Source of the DNA: Sediminicola sp035798135
Lineage (GTDB): Bacteria; Bacteroidota; Bacteroidia; Flavobacteriales; Flavobacteriaceae
Assembly (NCBI GenBank): GCA_035798135.1
Contig: JAPFBR010000004.1
Span: 204,131 to 268,130, forward strand
DNA: 64,000 nt
Direction: 5' to 3'
Positions 8,802 through 18,356 of the stretch are shown here, one piece after another. Below the pieces are notes generated by a model. That model saw nothing but the letters and a program-made list of their open reading frames with translations, had not been told where the DNA came from and did not search any database. Position 1 is the stretch's first letter. Each line of letters opens with the position of its first letter. The translations under genes were made by a program, and so were the position numbers.

Positions 8802-11800
8802 ATGAAACACCTGTCTTTCTCATTTTTTATACTGCTATTTTTCCAATTGGGCCATGCCCAATCAAATGGGGACACATCTTATGAAACCCTTTGGAGAAAG
8901 GTAGCTGAATTGGAAGAAAAATCGTTGACTACTTCTGCCTTGGAATTGGTCATGACAATATCCGAAAAAGCTAAAAAAGAGCAAAATTCACCACAGACGA
9001 TCAAGGCTTTGCTATATACTTCCAAATACACGATGATATTGGAAGAGGATTCCCAACTGACCATTGTCAAAGAATTTAAAAGCGAGATAGCCAAAGCCAC
9101 CATTCCCACCAAAAACATTTTAGAAAGCTATTTGGCGAATCTCTATTGGCAATATTTCCAACAGAACCGCTATGGATTCTACGATCGGACCAAAACAGAA
9201 AGCAAGGTAGATTCCATAGATTTTAGGACATGGGATCTCGACACATTATTTAAGGAAATTGCAGTTCATTTTGATCGCTCCTTGGAAGATTGGGAAATGC
9301 TGAAAAAATTGGATATAAATAGTTTTAAGGATATTCTCAATCAGCAAAAGGATTCGTATTTATATAGACCTACATTATATGATGTTTTGGCCCATACCGC
9401 ATTGGATTTTTATAAGACCAGTGAAAATGGCATTACAAATCCATCTTATAAGTTTGAGTTGGATGAGCCCGAATATCTGACCTCAGTCGAAAAATTCAGT
9501 GCACTAAAGCTCATTGCCAAAGATAGTAGTTCCCTTCAATTAAAGGCACTGCAACTTTACCAGCAACTATTGGTCTTCCATCAAGAGGACAGTTCCTCTT
9601 TGGCGTTGATAGATATTGATATAGAACGGCTACATTTTGTTAGGCAATATGCTACTTTCAATGAGGTGGACCAACATTATTTGGAAGCACTGAAAAATAC
9701 CGCTAAATCATATAAAGCTGAGCTTGCCCAACTTTATAATTATGAAATTTCGGCACTTTATGACCAATGGGCGAACTATTACATTCCAAAAACGAATGTG
9801 GAACAGCAATGGAAGCGGAAAGAAGCGCTGGATATCTGTAATACTATCCTAGAAAAATATCCAAAAAGCAAAGCTGCCGAAAAAGCCTTGGCTTTAAAAA
9901 CTCAAATACTGTCCAGAAACCTTCAGTTAAGAGCAGAGGAATATTTGCCAATAAATCTACCTTCACTTATTTTGGTGAACTATAAAAATATGGATGGGTT
10001 AAATCTTGCCGCCTACTCCATTACCGAAGAAGAAAAAGTACAGTTGGGGAAAATTTACCCTATAGAAAAGCAACGGGCATTTATAAAAAAACTGCCGGTT
10101 GCCAAGCAATGGTCGGCCTTGTTAAAAAATATTGGGGACTATCAGGATCACAGCACAGAAATTTTACTTCCTGCATTACCCAATGGGTCTTACGTAATTC
10201 TTGCCAAAGACGATACGGCATCTGCCTTTCAAACGGTCCAAGTGACGGATCTTTCCATTGTAGAAACTAGGGGGCCAAACGAACAAATGTTTCAGGTCAT
10301 CAATAGAAATAACGGACACCCTGTTTCCGGGGCCCAGGTTTCCATCAACTATCAAACAAATCACAATGGATCATTAAACAAACACACCTCTATCACAAAT
10401 AAACAAGGTTTCATCAATATCCAACTTACAGATGATAGATGGACAAATGTTTCCATCTCTGTTAAGTCAAAAAATGATCATGCAACTTTTGGAACGTATT
10501 TTATATCCCAAAACACAATAGTTGATCGTCCTTCTGAAATCACTTATTTGGCATCCATTTTTACAGATCGGAGCATATATAGACCTGGTCAGACAGTCTT
10601 TTTTAAGGCAATCGCCTTTAAAAGAAATAACTTAGCCACAGAGGCATTAAAAAACACAAAAGCCGCAGCAGTGCTTCTAGATGCCAACAACCAAGAGGTA
10701 GGAAGGCAAGAGTATAAAACGAATGAATATGGCTCCTTTAATGGCCAGTTCATATTACCCAATTACGGTCTTACCGGAGAGTATTCTTTACTGATTAGCT
10801 CTGAAGAAGTAAATTTAAGTGGCCAATCCAGTTTTTCAGTTGAGGAATACAAGCGACCAAAATTTAAAACGACCCTTGAGCCGATTACGGAAAGTTACAG
10901 AGTGAATGACAGTATTGCTTTAACAGGAAACGCAACGGCCTTTGCTGGAAGCCCCATAACCAAAGGAAAGGTCGTGTATACGGTACGCAGGGATGTTCAC
11001 TATCCACAATGGTATTATTGGAGTCGGCCTTATATAAGAAGTACAATCCAGGAAATTGCACACGGGGAGACCATTACCAATGAAGAGGGGAAATATGAAA
11101 TTAAGTTCAAGGCGCTCCCAGACAGCAGTATTCCGGAGAAAGATCATCTTATTTTCACCTATGAAGTAACAGTTGATGTTACGGATATCAACGGAGAAAC
11201 ACATAGTACATCAGAAATAATACAAGTAGGATATCATTCTCTATTGGCCAAAATTAACGTTGCGAACTCGTTGGATAAAAACAAAAGCGATCATTCCATT
11301 GAAATTTCCACTACCAATCTAAATGGCCAAGACATTCCTGCAATGGGCACCCTTAAAGTTTTTAAATTAAAGAGTCCAGATCAAGTACTACGGGAGCGGC
11401 CATGGGAGGCTCCTGAATTTTCCACTTTTACAAAAGAGGAATTCAAAAAGCTATTTCCACATGATTCATATTCCAATGAAGTAGATCCAAAATACTGGGA
11501 AAATAGCACCTTGGTTTGGCAAACCGATTTTGACACGGAACAAATGGATACTATTGCGCTGGGATCCATCAAATCCTGGAAATCCGGAAGATATGCCATT
11601 GAACTGGAATCTAAGGATAAATTTGGCAAGGCCATACAAGATGTAGCGCATACCACCGTTTTTTCCACTAAGGACAAACAATTGGCGGATAATCAGTTGT
11701 TCGACATAAAAACCAATAAGGATTTATACGCCATAGGCGAGCCTGCGAAACTAACTTTAGCCTCAAGTACGAAAGACCTTCAAGTGACTTTATTTGTTGA

Positions 11801-14800
11801 AAAGAATAAAAAAATTGTAGAAACGATTTTAGTTCCCCTGTCCAACAATAGCAAAACCATATCCTTCCCTACAATGAAAGGCGATTTGGGAGGCTATTCC
11901 ATTCACTATAGCTTTTCCGCCTTTAACGGCTTTATAAATGGCACCAAAAGCATTAGTGTGCCCTACCCTTCTTCCCACCTGGAATTGGAGACCATGACTT
12001 TCAGGGACAAATTGTCCCCGGGAGCGGAGGAGACTTGGAGCTTTAAAATAAAAGGTCCAAAAGACGAAAAAATGGTGGCCGAAGTTTTGGCCAATATGTA
12101 CGATGCCTCTTTGGATAGTTTTAGGGGGCATGATTGGGTTTTTGATCCCACGGAAAAACCTTCCTATTATTCCAATTACAGCTCCAATGCGTACCAAAGT
12201 TTTGGAACCGTAAATTTCAATACGAGTATTGATCAAATGGACGGCTTTGATTATAAGCCACAAGGGTATGACACCTTCAATTGGTTCGAGTTTTATTTTG
12301 GAACTGGAAATAGGTTGTACAGAACAGAAATGATGATGAAAAATTCAGCACCAATCTCTATGGAAGCTTCAGATGGTGTTCAAGAACAGGCTGAAGAAGT
12401 AATTGACCCTAATTTAATATACAAAGACAGGGATCTTAATGAGATTGCTATTAATTCAGCCGAAAAAGAATCCAACCAAGAGCAAGTCCAAATTCGAAAA
12501 AACCTCCAAGAAACTGCTTTTTTCTTCCCTCATTTAATGACCGATACAGAAGGCAAAGTTTCTTTTAGTTTCAAGACCCCTGAGGCCCTTACTCAATGGA
12601 AACTACAGATATTGGCACATAATTCTACCTTGGAAAGCACCGTGAAGACTTTTAAAGTGTTGACCCAAAAGGAACTAATGGTGACGCCTAATGCCCCGAG
12701 GTTCCTAAGGGAAGCGGATACAATAACCATCAGCAGTAAAATAAGTAACCTTACAGAAAACCAACTTATAGGCAAAGCCACTCTTGTGCTCCAAGATGCC
12801 CTAACCGGAAGGGATATTACCAATGAACTTCTTTTATCATCGTTGATTAAATCCAGCAACAACGGAAGTAAGGAATTTAAGGTAAAGCGCAAAAACAATA
12901 CTCAAGTATCTTGGTCACTATTCATTCCTAAAAACCTTCAGGCCGTTCAATATACGGTAACGGCAAAAGCAGGGGATTTTAGCGATGGAGAACAGAACAC
13001 GCTACCCGTTCTTACCAATAGAATGTTGGTGACCGAAACCATGCCGATGTGGGTCAGTGGAAATAAGACCAAAACATTTACACTGGATAAATTAAAGGAA
13101 ACTTCCTCAACCACGAGAAGCAACCACAAACTCACCTTGGAAATCACTTCCAATCCCACCTGGTATGCATTACAGGCACTTCCTTTTCTAATGGAGTACC
13201 CCTATGAATGTAATGAGCAGTTATTTGCCAGGTTCTATGCCAATACCTTGGCCAATCAAATCATAAAATCCAATCCGAAAATTGAATCTGTTTTTAACCT
13301 TTGGGCCAATGCTGACGTCCTAGAGAGTAATTTAGAAAAGAATCAGGATCTAAAATCCATTTTAATTCAGGAAACCCCTTGGTTAAGGGATGCCCAAACC
13401 GAAACGGAACAGAAGAAAAGGATTGCCCTTTTATTCAATAGTAATCATGTGCAACAGGAACAGCAAATGGCTTTGAATAAATTAACAAACAACCAAATGT
13501 CCAACGGGGCATGGGCCTGGTTCCATGGTGGTCCCGCCAATAGGTTTATCACCCAACATATATTGGCCGGGATTGGGCATTTAAAAAACCTGAATGTCGA
13601 AATTGCAGATGGGAAAATGCAATTACTGCAAGAAAAAGCCCTGGCCTATCTGGAGGAAGAGTTCGTGTCCGAGTACGATGAGATGAAGAAATACACGGAA
13701 AATATCAATAATGATCATCTAAGTCCTATTCAGATCCATTACCTATATGTCAATAGCTTTTTTATGGATCGATCCGTTTCCAACAAGGTTAGGGAGGTAC
13801 AACAATATTACTTGGATCAGGCCACAAGGTACTGGACAAAGAAAAGTCTGTTTGAAAGAGGCATGCTGGCATTGGTGTTCCAAAGGGTTGATATGGGTTC
13901 CGAAGCGCAAGCAATAGTGCAATCCCTGAAGGAAAACAGCATCGTAAGTGAGGAATTGGGCATGTATTGGAAGGAAAACACCGCTTCATGGTATTGGCAA
14001 CGGTCCCCCATTGAAACACAAGCGCTTTTGATCGAGGCTTTTTCAGAGATTGGGAAGTCGGATCCAGAGCAAAACCAGAACATAGAGAATTTAAAAAAAT
14101 GGTTATTAAAAAATAAGCAGACCAACCATTGGCAGACGACAAAGGCCACTACCGACGCCATTTACGCCTTAATGCTCAAAGGTAATGATTGGCTTTCCGT
14201 TACCGATGCCGTAGAGGTGCGTATTGGAGGCGACGAGGTAGGTCCCTGGAATACGAATGATCCTACAGAGGAAGTCTTGCCCATTGAAGCCGGGAGCGGG
14301 TATTATCAAACCTCGTGGAACGGCAATGAGATCAATCCTAAAATGGCCGAAGTGCAATTGAATAAAAAAGGGAACGGCATAGCCTGGGGTGCTTTATATT
14401 GGCAGTATTTTGAGGATTTGGATAAGATTACCCCCGCTAAAACACCATTGCAACTAGACAGAAAACTGTTCCTGAAAAAGGACACTGATTTTGGGGAAGA
14501 ACTCCAAGAAATTACCAAGGCCACCCAAGTGAATGTTGGTGATCTGATCAGGACACGTATTGTTATAAAGGTAGATCGGGAAATGGAATTTATCCACCTC
14601 AAAGATATGAGAGCAGCCGGCTTGGAACCCATAAACATCATGTCCAAGTATAAATGGCAAGATGGTTTGGGATATTATGAAAGCACCAAAGATGCCAGTA
14701 CCAATTTCTTTTTTGATAGCCTATCAAAAGGTGTTTACGTATTTGAGTACGACCTCAGGGTAAACAATTCCGGGGATTTTAGCAATGGCATTTCAACTAT

Positions 14801-14870
14801 CCAAAGCATGTACGCTCCCGAATTCAGCAGCCATAGCAAAGGCAGTAGAATCCATATTATAGAGAAATAG
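8802..14870 (+). CDS. Very large alpha-2-macroglobulin family protein with intact thioester motif
   Basis: The 2022-residue protein starts with a signal peptide (cleavage near GHAQS, about residue 20). A helical N-terminal region (about 25-380) contains TPR-like stretches. Macroglobulin domains follow; MG-type signatures include TDRSIYRPGQTVFFKAI (about 587-603) and a carboxypeptidase-regulatory-like repeat near 500. The A2M core (about 1250-1350) has GKVSFSFKTPEALTQWKL and NAPRFLREADT. The thioester site is PYECNEQ with Cys1470 and Gln1473, followed by an alpha-toroid (to about 1810) and a receptor-binding-like end. Bacterial relatives are periplasmic and are thought to trap foreign proteases. 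No PBP1C gene lies beside it, unlike the proteobacterial type. A DoxX-like gene follows. Confidence 0.9.
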   Translation: MKHLSFSFFILLFFQLGHAQSNGDTSYETLWRKVAELEEKSLTTSALELVMTISEKAKKEQNSPQTIKALLYTSKYTMILEEDSQLTIVKEFKSEIAKATIPTKNILESYLANLYWQYFQQNRYGFYDRTKTESKVDSIDFRTWDLDTLFKEIAVHFDRSLEDWEMLKKLDINSFKDILNQQKDSYLYRPTLYDVLAHTALDFYKTSENGITNPSYKFELDEPEYLTSVEKFSALKLIAKDSSSLQLKALQLYQQLLVFHQEDSSSLALIDIDIERLHFVRQYATFNEVDQHYLEALKNTAKSYKAELAQLYNYEISALYDQWANYYIPKTNVEQQWKRKEALDICNTILEKYPKSKAAEKALALKTQILSRNLQLRAEEYLPINLPSLILVNYKNMDGLNLAAYSITEEEKVQLGKIYPIEKQRAFIKKLPVAKQWSALLKNIGDYQDHSTEILLPALPNGSYVILAKDDTASAFQTVQVTDLSIVETRGPNEQMFQVINRNNGHPVSGAQVSINYQTNHNGSLNKHTSITNKQGFINIQLTDDRWTNVSISVKSKNDHATFGTYFISQNTIVDRPSEITYLASIFTDRSIYRPGQTVFFKAIAFKRNNLATEALKNTKAAAVLLDANNQEVGRQEYKTNEYGSFNGQFILPNYGLTGEYSLLISSEEVNLSGQSSFSVEEYKRPKFKTTLEPITESYRVNDSIALTGNATAFAGSPITKGKVVYTVRRDVHYPQWYYWSRPYIRSTIQEIAHGETITNEEGKYEIKFKALPDSSIPEKDHLIFTYEVTVDVTDINGETHSTSEIIQVGYHSLLAKINVANSLDKNKSDHSIEISTTNLNGQDIPAMGTLKVFKLKSPDQVLRERPWEAPEFSTFTKEEFKKLFPHDSYSNEVDPKYWENSTLVWQTDFDTEQMDTIALGSIKSWKSGRYAIELESKDKFGKAIQDVAHTTVFSTKDKQLADNQLFDIKTNKDLYAIGEPAKLTLASSTKDLQVTLFVEKNKKIVETILVPLSNNSKTISFPTMKGDLGGYSIHYSFSAFNGFINGTKSISVPYPSSHLELETMTFRDKLSPGAEETWSFKIKGPKDEKMVAEVLANMYDASLDSFRGHDWVFDPTEKPSYYSNYSSNAYQSFGTVNFNTSIDQMDGFDYKPQGYDTFNWFEFYFGTGNRLYRTEMMMKNSAPISMEASDGVQEQAEEVIDPNLIYKDRDLNEIAINSAEKESNQEQVQIRKNLQETAFFFPHLMTDTEGKVSFSFKTPEALTQWKLQILAHNSTLESTVKTFKVLTQKELMVTPNAPRFLREADTITISSKISNLTENQLIGKATLVLQDALTGRDITNELLLSSLIKSSNNGSKEFKVKRKNNTQVSWSLFIPKNLQAVQYTVTAKAGDFSDGEQNTLPVLTNRMLVTETMPMWVSGNKTKTFTLDKLKETSSTTRSNHKLTLEITSNPTWYALQALPFLMEYPYECNEQLFARFYANTLANQIIKSNPKIESVFNLWANADVLESNLEKNQDLKSILIQETPWLRDAQTETEQKKRIALLFNSNHVQQEQQMALNKLTNNQMSNGAWAWFHGGPANRFITQHILAGIGHLKNLNVEIADGKMQLLQEKALAYLEEEFVSEYDEMKKYTENINNDHLSPIQIHYLYVNSFFMDRSVSNKVREVQQYYLDQATRYWTKKSLFERGMLALVFQRVDMGSEAQAIVQSLKENSIVSEELGMYWKENTASWYWQRSPIETQALLIEAFSEIGKSDPEQNQNIENLKKWLLKNKQTNHWQTTKATTDAIYALMLKGNDWLSVTDAVEVRIGGDEVGPWNTNDPTEEVLPIEAGSGYYQTSWNGNEINPKMAEVQLNKKGNGIAWGALYWQYFEDLDKITPAKTPLQLDRKLFLKKDTDFGEELQEITKATQVNVGDLIRTRIVIKVDREMEFIHLKDMRAAGLEPINIMSKYKWQDGLGYYESTKDASTNFFFDSLSKGVYVFEYDLRVNNSGDFSNGISTIQSMYAPEFSSHSKGSRIHIIEK

Positions 14871-14941
14871 TTATGAAATTCGCAATAGGTTATCGAATTT
14901 TTTCATAAATTAACATACAACTAACACATAAACCGCCAATT

Positions 14942-15316
14942 ATGAATCCAAAAATTTTCTTGGTCCTGCGTATAGCCTTTGGACTTTTCTTAATCGTATT
15001 CGGATCGAATAAGTTATTCCATTTTATGCCCATGGGACAGATGTCCCCAGCGGCAACTGAGTATTTCTCTGCTTTGATGAGTACCAACACCCTCAACATG
15101 GTTGCCTTGGTCGAAATTCTTGCAGGTCTTTCATTATTGGCCAACAAGTTTGGGGCATTGATGATGCTCATATTAATGACAATTTCTGTAAATGCCATTT
15201 TGTTTAATGCGTTCTTGGAGCCTACCTCCATAGGCCCAGCATTAATACTACTTCTACTAAATATTATTATGCTCTATTTTTATAAAGATCGGTATAAGGA
15301 TATTATTAGACCTTAA
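14942..15316 (+). CDS. DoxX-like small inner-membrane protein
   Basis: The 124-residue protein has four predicted membrane helices (about residues 6-24, 48-68, 72-92 and 98-116). The start region VLRIAFGLFLIVFGSNKLFHF and EILAGLSLL resemble the DoxX/DoxD-like family, whose members are found in redox and thiol-stress contexts. The role of this subgroup is unknown. It lies 71 bases after the alpha-2-macroglobulin gene on the same strand and is closed by the strong hairpin at 15334-15370, so it may be the end of that unit or a separate gene. Confidence 0.75.
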   Translation: MNPKIFLVLRIAFGLFLIVFGSNKLFHFMPMGQMSPAATEYFSALMSTNTLNMVALVEILAGLSLLANKFGALMMLILMTISVNAILFNAFLEPTSIGPALILLLLNIIMLYFYKDRYKDIIRP

Positions 15317-15333
15317 GAAATAAAGAGAATCAG

Positions 15334-15370
15334 AAAAGGTGGACACATAGTTTTATGTGTCCACCTTTTT
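15334..15370. terminator. Strong, probably bidirectional terminator
   Basis: A 16-bp perfect stem (GGTGGACACATA and complement, flanked by A and T runs) with a 4-base loop lies between the DoxX-like gene (plus) and the DUF4136 gene (minus). Runs on both sides mean it can serve both strands. Confidence 0.88.
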
Positions 15371-15454
15371 CTTTGTGCTTCATTAGCCATTGACCTTCTC
15401 GAAAGAAAGTACATCAAAATGGGTTCTTATGACCCCTTAAGTTTATTGCTCACA

Positions 15455-15985
15455 TTATTTCTTGGAACCTGGAGGGTATTTGGCAAACACCTTGTCTACC
15501 ACCTGTTTTAATTTAGTCTCCCTTTCCACTGGGGATAGGTTTTCTTGAAAGGAACTTTCGCTAATGGCTTGCCAAAAAAGCTCATCCTTTTGACTATCCA
15601 CAAAATCGAACTGAATAACGCGGTCCAAATCTGGCTGTCCGATGGGCAAACCTATAGAAAGTCCACCTCCCACATTTCTGCCCGTACCACCTACCCCAAC
15701 ACCAACGGTGTTGTTTCTGGGTGCACGTATGGAATTGCTTGTGATGTTGATAAAAAATTCGGGTTCTTCTGCCAGTAACATCCCTTTTACCTGCATAGTA
15801 GAATCAATGGCATCCAATAAACGCCGGGTATCCAACTGGCTCAACCCGGTTTTCATTTCCGGATAGTAATTGTAGGTGGTATAACTGGAATAATCGGTAT
15901 CCTTGTCGTAATCATAGTTGACCCTTACAGCATTGCAAGAAGCTAATAGTAAGAACACCAAAACGGTTAAGATATTTCTCATCAC
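15455..15985 (-). CDS. DUF4136 lipoprotein
   Basis: The 176-residue protein has a lipoprotein signal ending LLLASC (Cys17). The DUF4136 pattern follows: VNYDYDKDTDYSSYTTYNY near the mature N-terminus, a middle domain with PEFFINITSNS, a glycine-rich GVGVGGTGRNVGGGLSIG hairpin (about 95-112), and the ending ELFWQAISES..LSPVERETKLKQVVDKVFAKYPPG. Members are envelope lipoproteins of unknown function, widespread in Bacteroidetes and Proteobacteria. It stands alone, 55 bases from obg, with no visible shared unit. Confidence 0.85.
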   Translation of the reverse strand: MMRNILTVLVFLLLASCNAVRVNYDYDKDTDYSSYTTYNYYPEMKTGLSQLDTRRLLDAIDSTMQVKGMLLAEEPEFFINITSNSIRAPRNNTVGVGVGGTGRNVGGGLSIGLPIGQPDLDRVIQFDFVDSQKDELFWQAISESSFQENLSPVERETKLKQVVDKVFAKYPPGSKK

Positions 15986-16039
15986 TAGGATTTATATAAA
16001 AATACAGAAAAATGGGAAAGCAATTAAATAATCAATTAT

Positions 16040-17041
16040 TTAATCGTTCAACATCGCCCAAAGTCTATCCTTTAGTTCCACGATGCCTTTTTGTGCCACA
16101 GATGAGATGAACATATAAGGTGTACCATTAAGATCCTTTTCCAATTCAACGCTCATTTCATCCATAAGCTCTTGATCCAACATATCACTTTTTGAAATGA
16201 CCACCAAGCGTTCCTTGTCCAAAAGTTCCTCGTTGTACCGGCGAAGTTCATCCAATAATATTTCATACTCCTTACTGATGTCCTTGCTATCGGCAGGGAT
16301 CAAGAATAATAAGGTAGCATTCCGTTCAATATGTCTCAGAAAATAATGCCCTAGACCTTTTCCTTCTGCCGCTCCTTCAATAATTCCAGGGATATCCGCC
16401 ATTACAAAACTCTGGAAGTCCCTATACTCCACTATTCCCAAATTGGGCTTTAGCGTGGTAAATTCGTAATCGGCAATTTTTGGCTTGGCCGAGGTTATAA
16501 CGGACAGTAAAGTGGATTTTCCAGCATTCGGAAAACCTACTAGGCCTACATCGGCCAAAACTTTCAATTCTAAGGTTATCTGCCTTTCAAAACCAGGTTT
16601 CCCCGGTTGCGCATATCTCGGTGTCTGATTGGTAGATGACCTAAAGTGCCAATTCCCTAGGCCACCCATGCCACCTTCTACAATGATCCTTTCTTCCCCA
16701 TCTTCCGTAATTTCAAATAGAATATCATTGGATTCCGAATCCCGAATCACGGTTCCCAAAGGCACATCTACGTATACATCTTCCCCATCGGCACCAAAAC
16801 TTCTATTTTTGCTTCCGTGTTCACCGTGACCGGCCTTAAAATGTTTTTTAAATTTAAAGTGAACCAACGTCCAAAGGTTTTTATTGCCCCTAAGGATTAC
16901 ATGTCCGCCTCTTCCTCCATCTCCTCCATCGGGACCTCCTTTGGTTATAAATTTCTCACGGTGTAAATGCGCAGAGCCCTTGCCCCCATTTCCGGAAGAA
17001 ACATTTGCCTTAACATAGTCAACAAAATTGCCTTCAGTCAT
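16040..17041 (-). CDS. obg: Obg GTPase
   Basis: The 333-residue protein is a complete Obg/CgtA GTPase acting in large-subunit ribosome assembly and stress response. Residues 1-158 form the glycine-rich Obg fold (GGKGSAHLHREKFITKGGPD, GDGGRGGHVI). The G domain follows, with G1 GFPNAGKST (about 167-175), G2 Thr in YEFTTLKP, G3 DIPGIIEGA and G4 ISKSD. The C-terminal OCT extension found in some Obg proteins is absent, which is usual in Bacteroidetes. It lies 73 bases downstream of the Hpt-Adk fusion gene on the same strand, and the two are probably co-transcribed. Confidence 0.95.
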   Translation of the reverse strand: MTEGNFVDYVKANVSSGNGGKGSAHLHREKFITKGGPDGGDGGRGGHVILRGNKNLWTLVHFKFKKHFKAGHGEHGSKNRSFGADGEDVYVDVPLGTVIRDSESNDILFEITEDGEERIIVEGGMGGLGNWHFRSSTNQTPRYAQPGKPGFERQITLELKVLADVGLVGFPNAGKSTLLSVITSAKPKIADYEFTTLKPNLGIVEYRDFQSFVMADIPGIIEGAAEGKGLGHYFLRHIERNATLLFLIPADSKDISKEYEILLDELRRYNEELLDKERLVVISKSDMLDQELMDEMSVELEKDLNGTPYMFISSVAQKGIVELKDRLWAMLND

Positions 17042-17114
17042 TTTTACAGTTTAACAGTTTGCAAAATTTCTTCTAGGCATTTCCATACGTTGGAAAACCC
17101 ATCGAAAGCAAACC

Positions 17115-18227
17115 TTATAATTTATCAATTACCGCTTTCAAGCGCTCGGTAATATCCGCTATGGCCCCAATACCGTTCACACTATGGAATTTCCCCTTAG
17201 CTTCGTAATATTGTTTTAAAGGGGCGGTCTTTTGGTTGTACTCCTCAAATCTGTTACGGATCTTGTCCTCATCCTGATCATCTGGCCGTCCGCTCACTAT
17301 TCCTCTTTCCAAAAGACGTTGGATCAAAACTTCATCATTCGCGTCCAACGCTATGGTAGCATTTATTTTCATGTCTTTGGAATCCAAAAAATTATCCAAG
17401 GCTTCAGCTTGGGCCGTTGTTCTTGGAAATCCATCGAATATAAATCCGCTTGCCTCGGGATTCTTTTCCACTTCCTCCTGCAACATTTTTATGGTAACCT
17501 CATCAGGCACCAGATCACCCTTATCCATGTAGGATTTGGCAAGTTGGCCCAATGTTGTATCATTTTTAATATTGTAACGGAATACATCACCCGTAGAAAT
17601 ATGCTTTAAGTTATAGGTGTCCCTCAAGAATGTAGCTTGGGTGCCCTTTCCAGCCCCCGGTTTTCCGAACAATACTAGGTTGATCATATGTTTTTGGTTT
17701 AATTGGTATACTTCTTTTAAATTTCTTCCCAATTCATTGTAGTCCAAGCCATACCCAACTATGAATTTATCGGGAATTTCCATTCCTACATAGTCAATAA
17801 CATACTCCCCGTTGTAAACGGATGGTTTATAAAATAAGGTGGCTATCCTGAATTCCTTGACATTGGCATTGGCAAACAAATGCACTAGCTTCTGTAGGGT
17901 GCGGCCGGTATCTATTATATCCTCTAGAATGATGACCACCCTGCCTTCAATATTTTCCGGAACATCCAACAACGTTTCCACAATACCGGTAGAGGTAAGT
18001 CCGCTGTATGAGCTCAACCTCACGAAGGTAACTTCACATTGGTGTTCATAATGTTTCAACACATCGGCTACGAACATAAAGGACCCATTGAGTACGCCCA
18101 CAAAAATGGGCACCTGATCTTTATAATCGGCTGCAACGGCATCGGCCACCTTTTTAACGGCAGTTTCGATTTCTTCTTTGCTAAGAAATGGTTTAAAATA
18201 TTTGTCGTGGAGCTTTATCACCGCCAT
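17115..18227 (-). CDS. Fused hypoxanthine phosphoribosyltransferase - adenylate kinase
   Basis: One continuous 370-residue frame holds two purine enzymes. Residues 1-180 are a type I phosphoribosyltransferase of the Hpt kind, with VGVLNGSFMF and the PRPP loop ILEDIIDTGRT (100-110). Residues 181-370 are adenylate kinase, with P-loop LFGKPGAGKGT (186-196), NMP-binding HISTGDVFR, FIFDGFPRT, and a short zinc-less lid region after RLLERG. Met181 lies at the junction, and an A-rich stretch precedes its codon at 17685-17687, so free adenylate kinase could also be made by internal initiation. The fusion couples base salvage to nucleotide phosphorylation. It is followed by obg. Confidence 0.93.
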   Translation of the reverse strand: MAVIKLHDKYFKPFLSKEEIETAVKKVADAVAADYKDQVPIFVGVLNGSFMFVADVLKHYEHQCEVTFVRLSSYSGLTSTGIVETLLDVPENIEGRVVIILEDIIDTGRTLQKLVHLFANANVKEFRIATLFYKPSVYNGEYVIDYVGMEIPDKFIVGYGLDYNELGRNLKEVYQLNQKHMINLVLFGKPGAGKGTQATFLRDTYNLKHISTGDVFRYNIKNDTTLGQLAKSYMDKGDLVPDEVTIKMLQEEVEKNPEASGFIFDGFPRTTAQAEALDNFLDSKDMKINATIALDANDEVLIQRLLERGIVSGRPDDQDEDKIRNRFEEYNQKTAPLKQYYEAKGKFHSVNGIGAIADITERLKAVIDKL

Positions 18228-18243
18228 TAATTTTATGAGTTGG

Positions 18244-18251
18244 CAAAGATA
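18244..18251 (-). promoter_or_regulatory. Promoter -7 motif for hpt-adk-obg
   Basis: On the minus strand this reads TATCTTTG, an exact TAnnTTTG match, 17 bases upstream of the hpt-adk start codon. No TTG lies at the standard -33 distance. The predicted leader is only about 10 bases. Confidence 0.45.
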
Positions 18252-18303
18252 ACATTTTGATTTCTCTTTTAGAGATGCGCAAGGCTGTTTTAAGATTTAA
18301 ATG

Positions 18304-18311
18304 TATTTTTG
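18304..18311 (+). promoter_or_regulatory. Promoter -7 motif for purK-purE
   Basis: TATTTTTG matches TAnnTTTG exactly, 46 bases before the purK ATG. I see no TTG at the usual -33 spacing. Confidence 0.45.
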
Positions 18312-18356
18312 TTACACTATTAGCATACGCTTATCCAAAAGACTAAAGAATATTCC

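Noticed and set aside
11829..12263. 144-codon minus frame inside the alpha-2-macroglobulin gene
   Set aside because: Shadow of a 6-kb gene; long genes produce such frames by chance.
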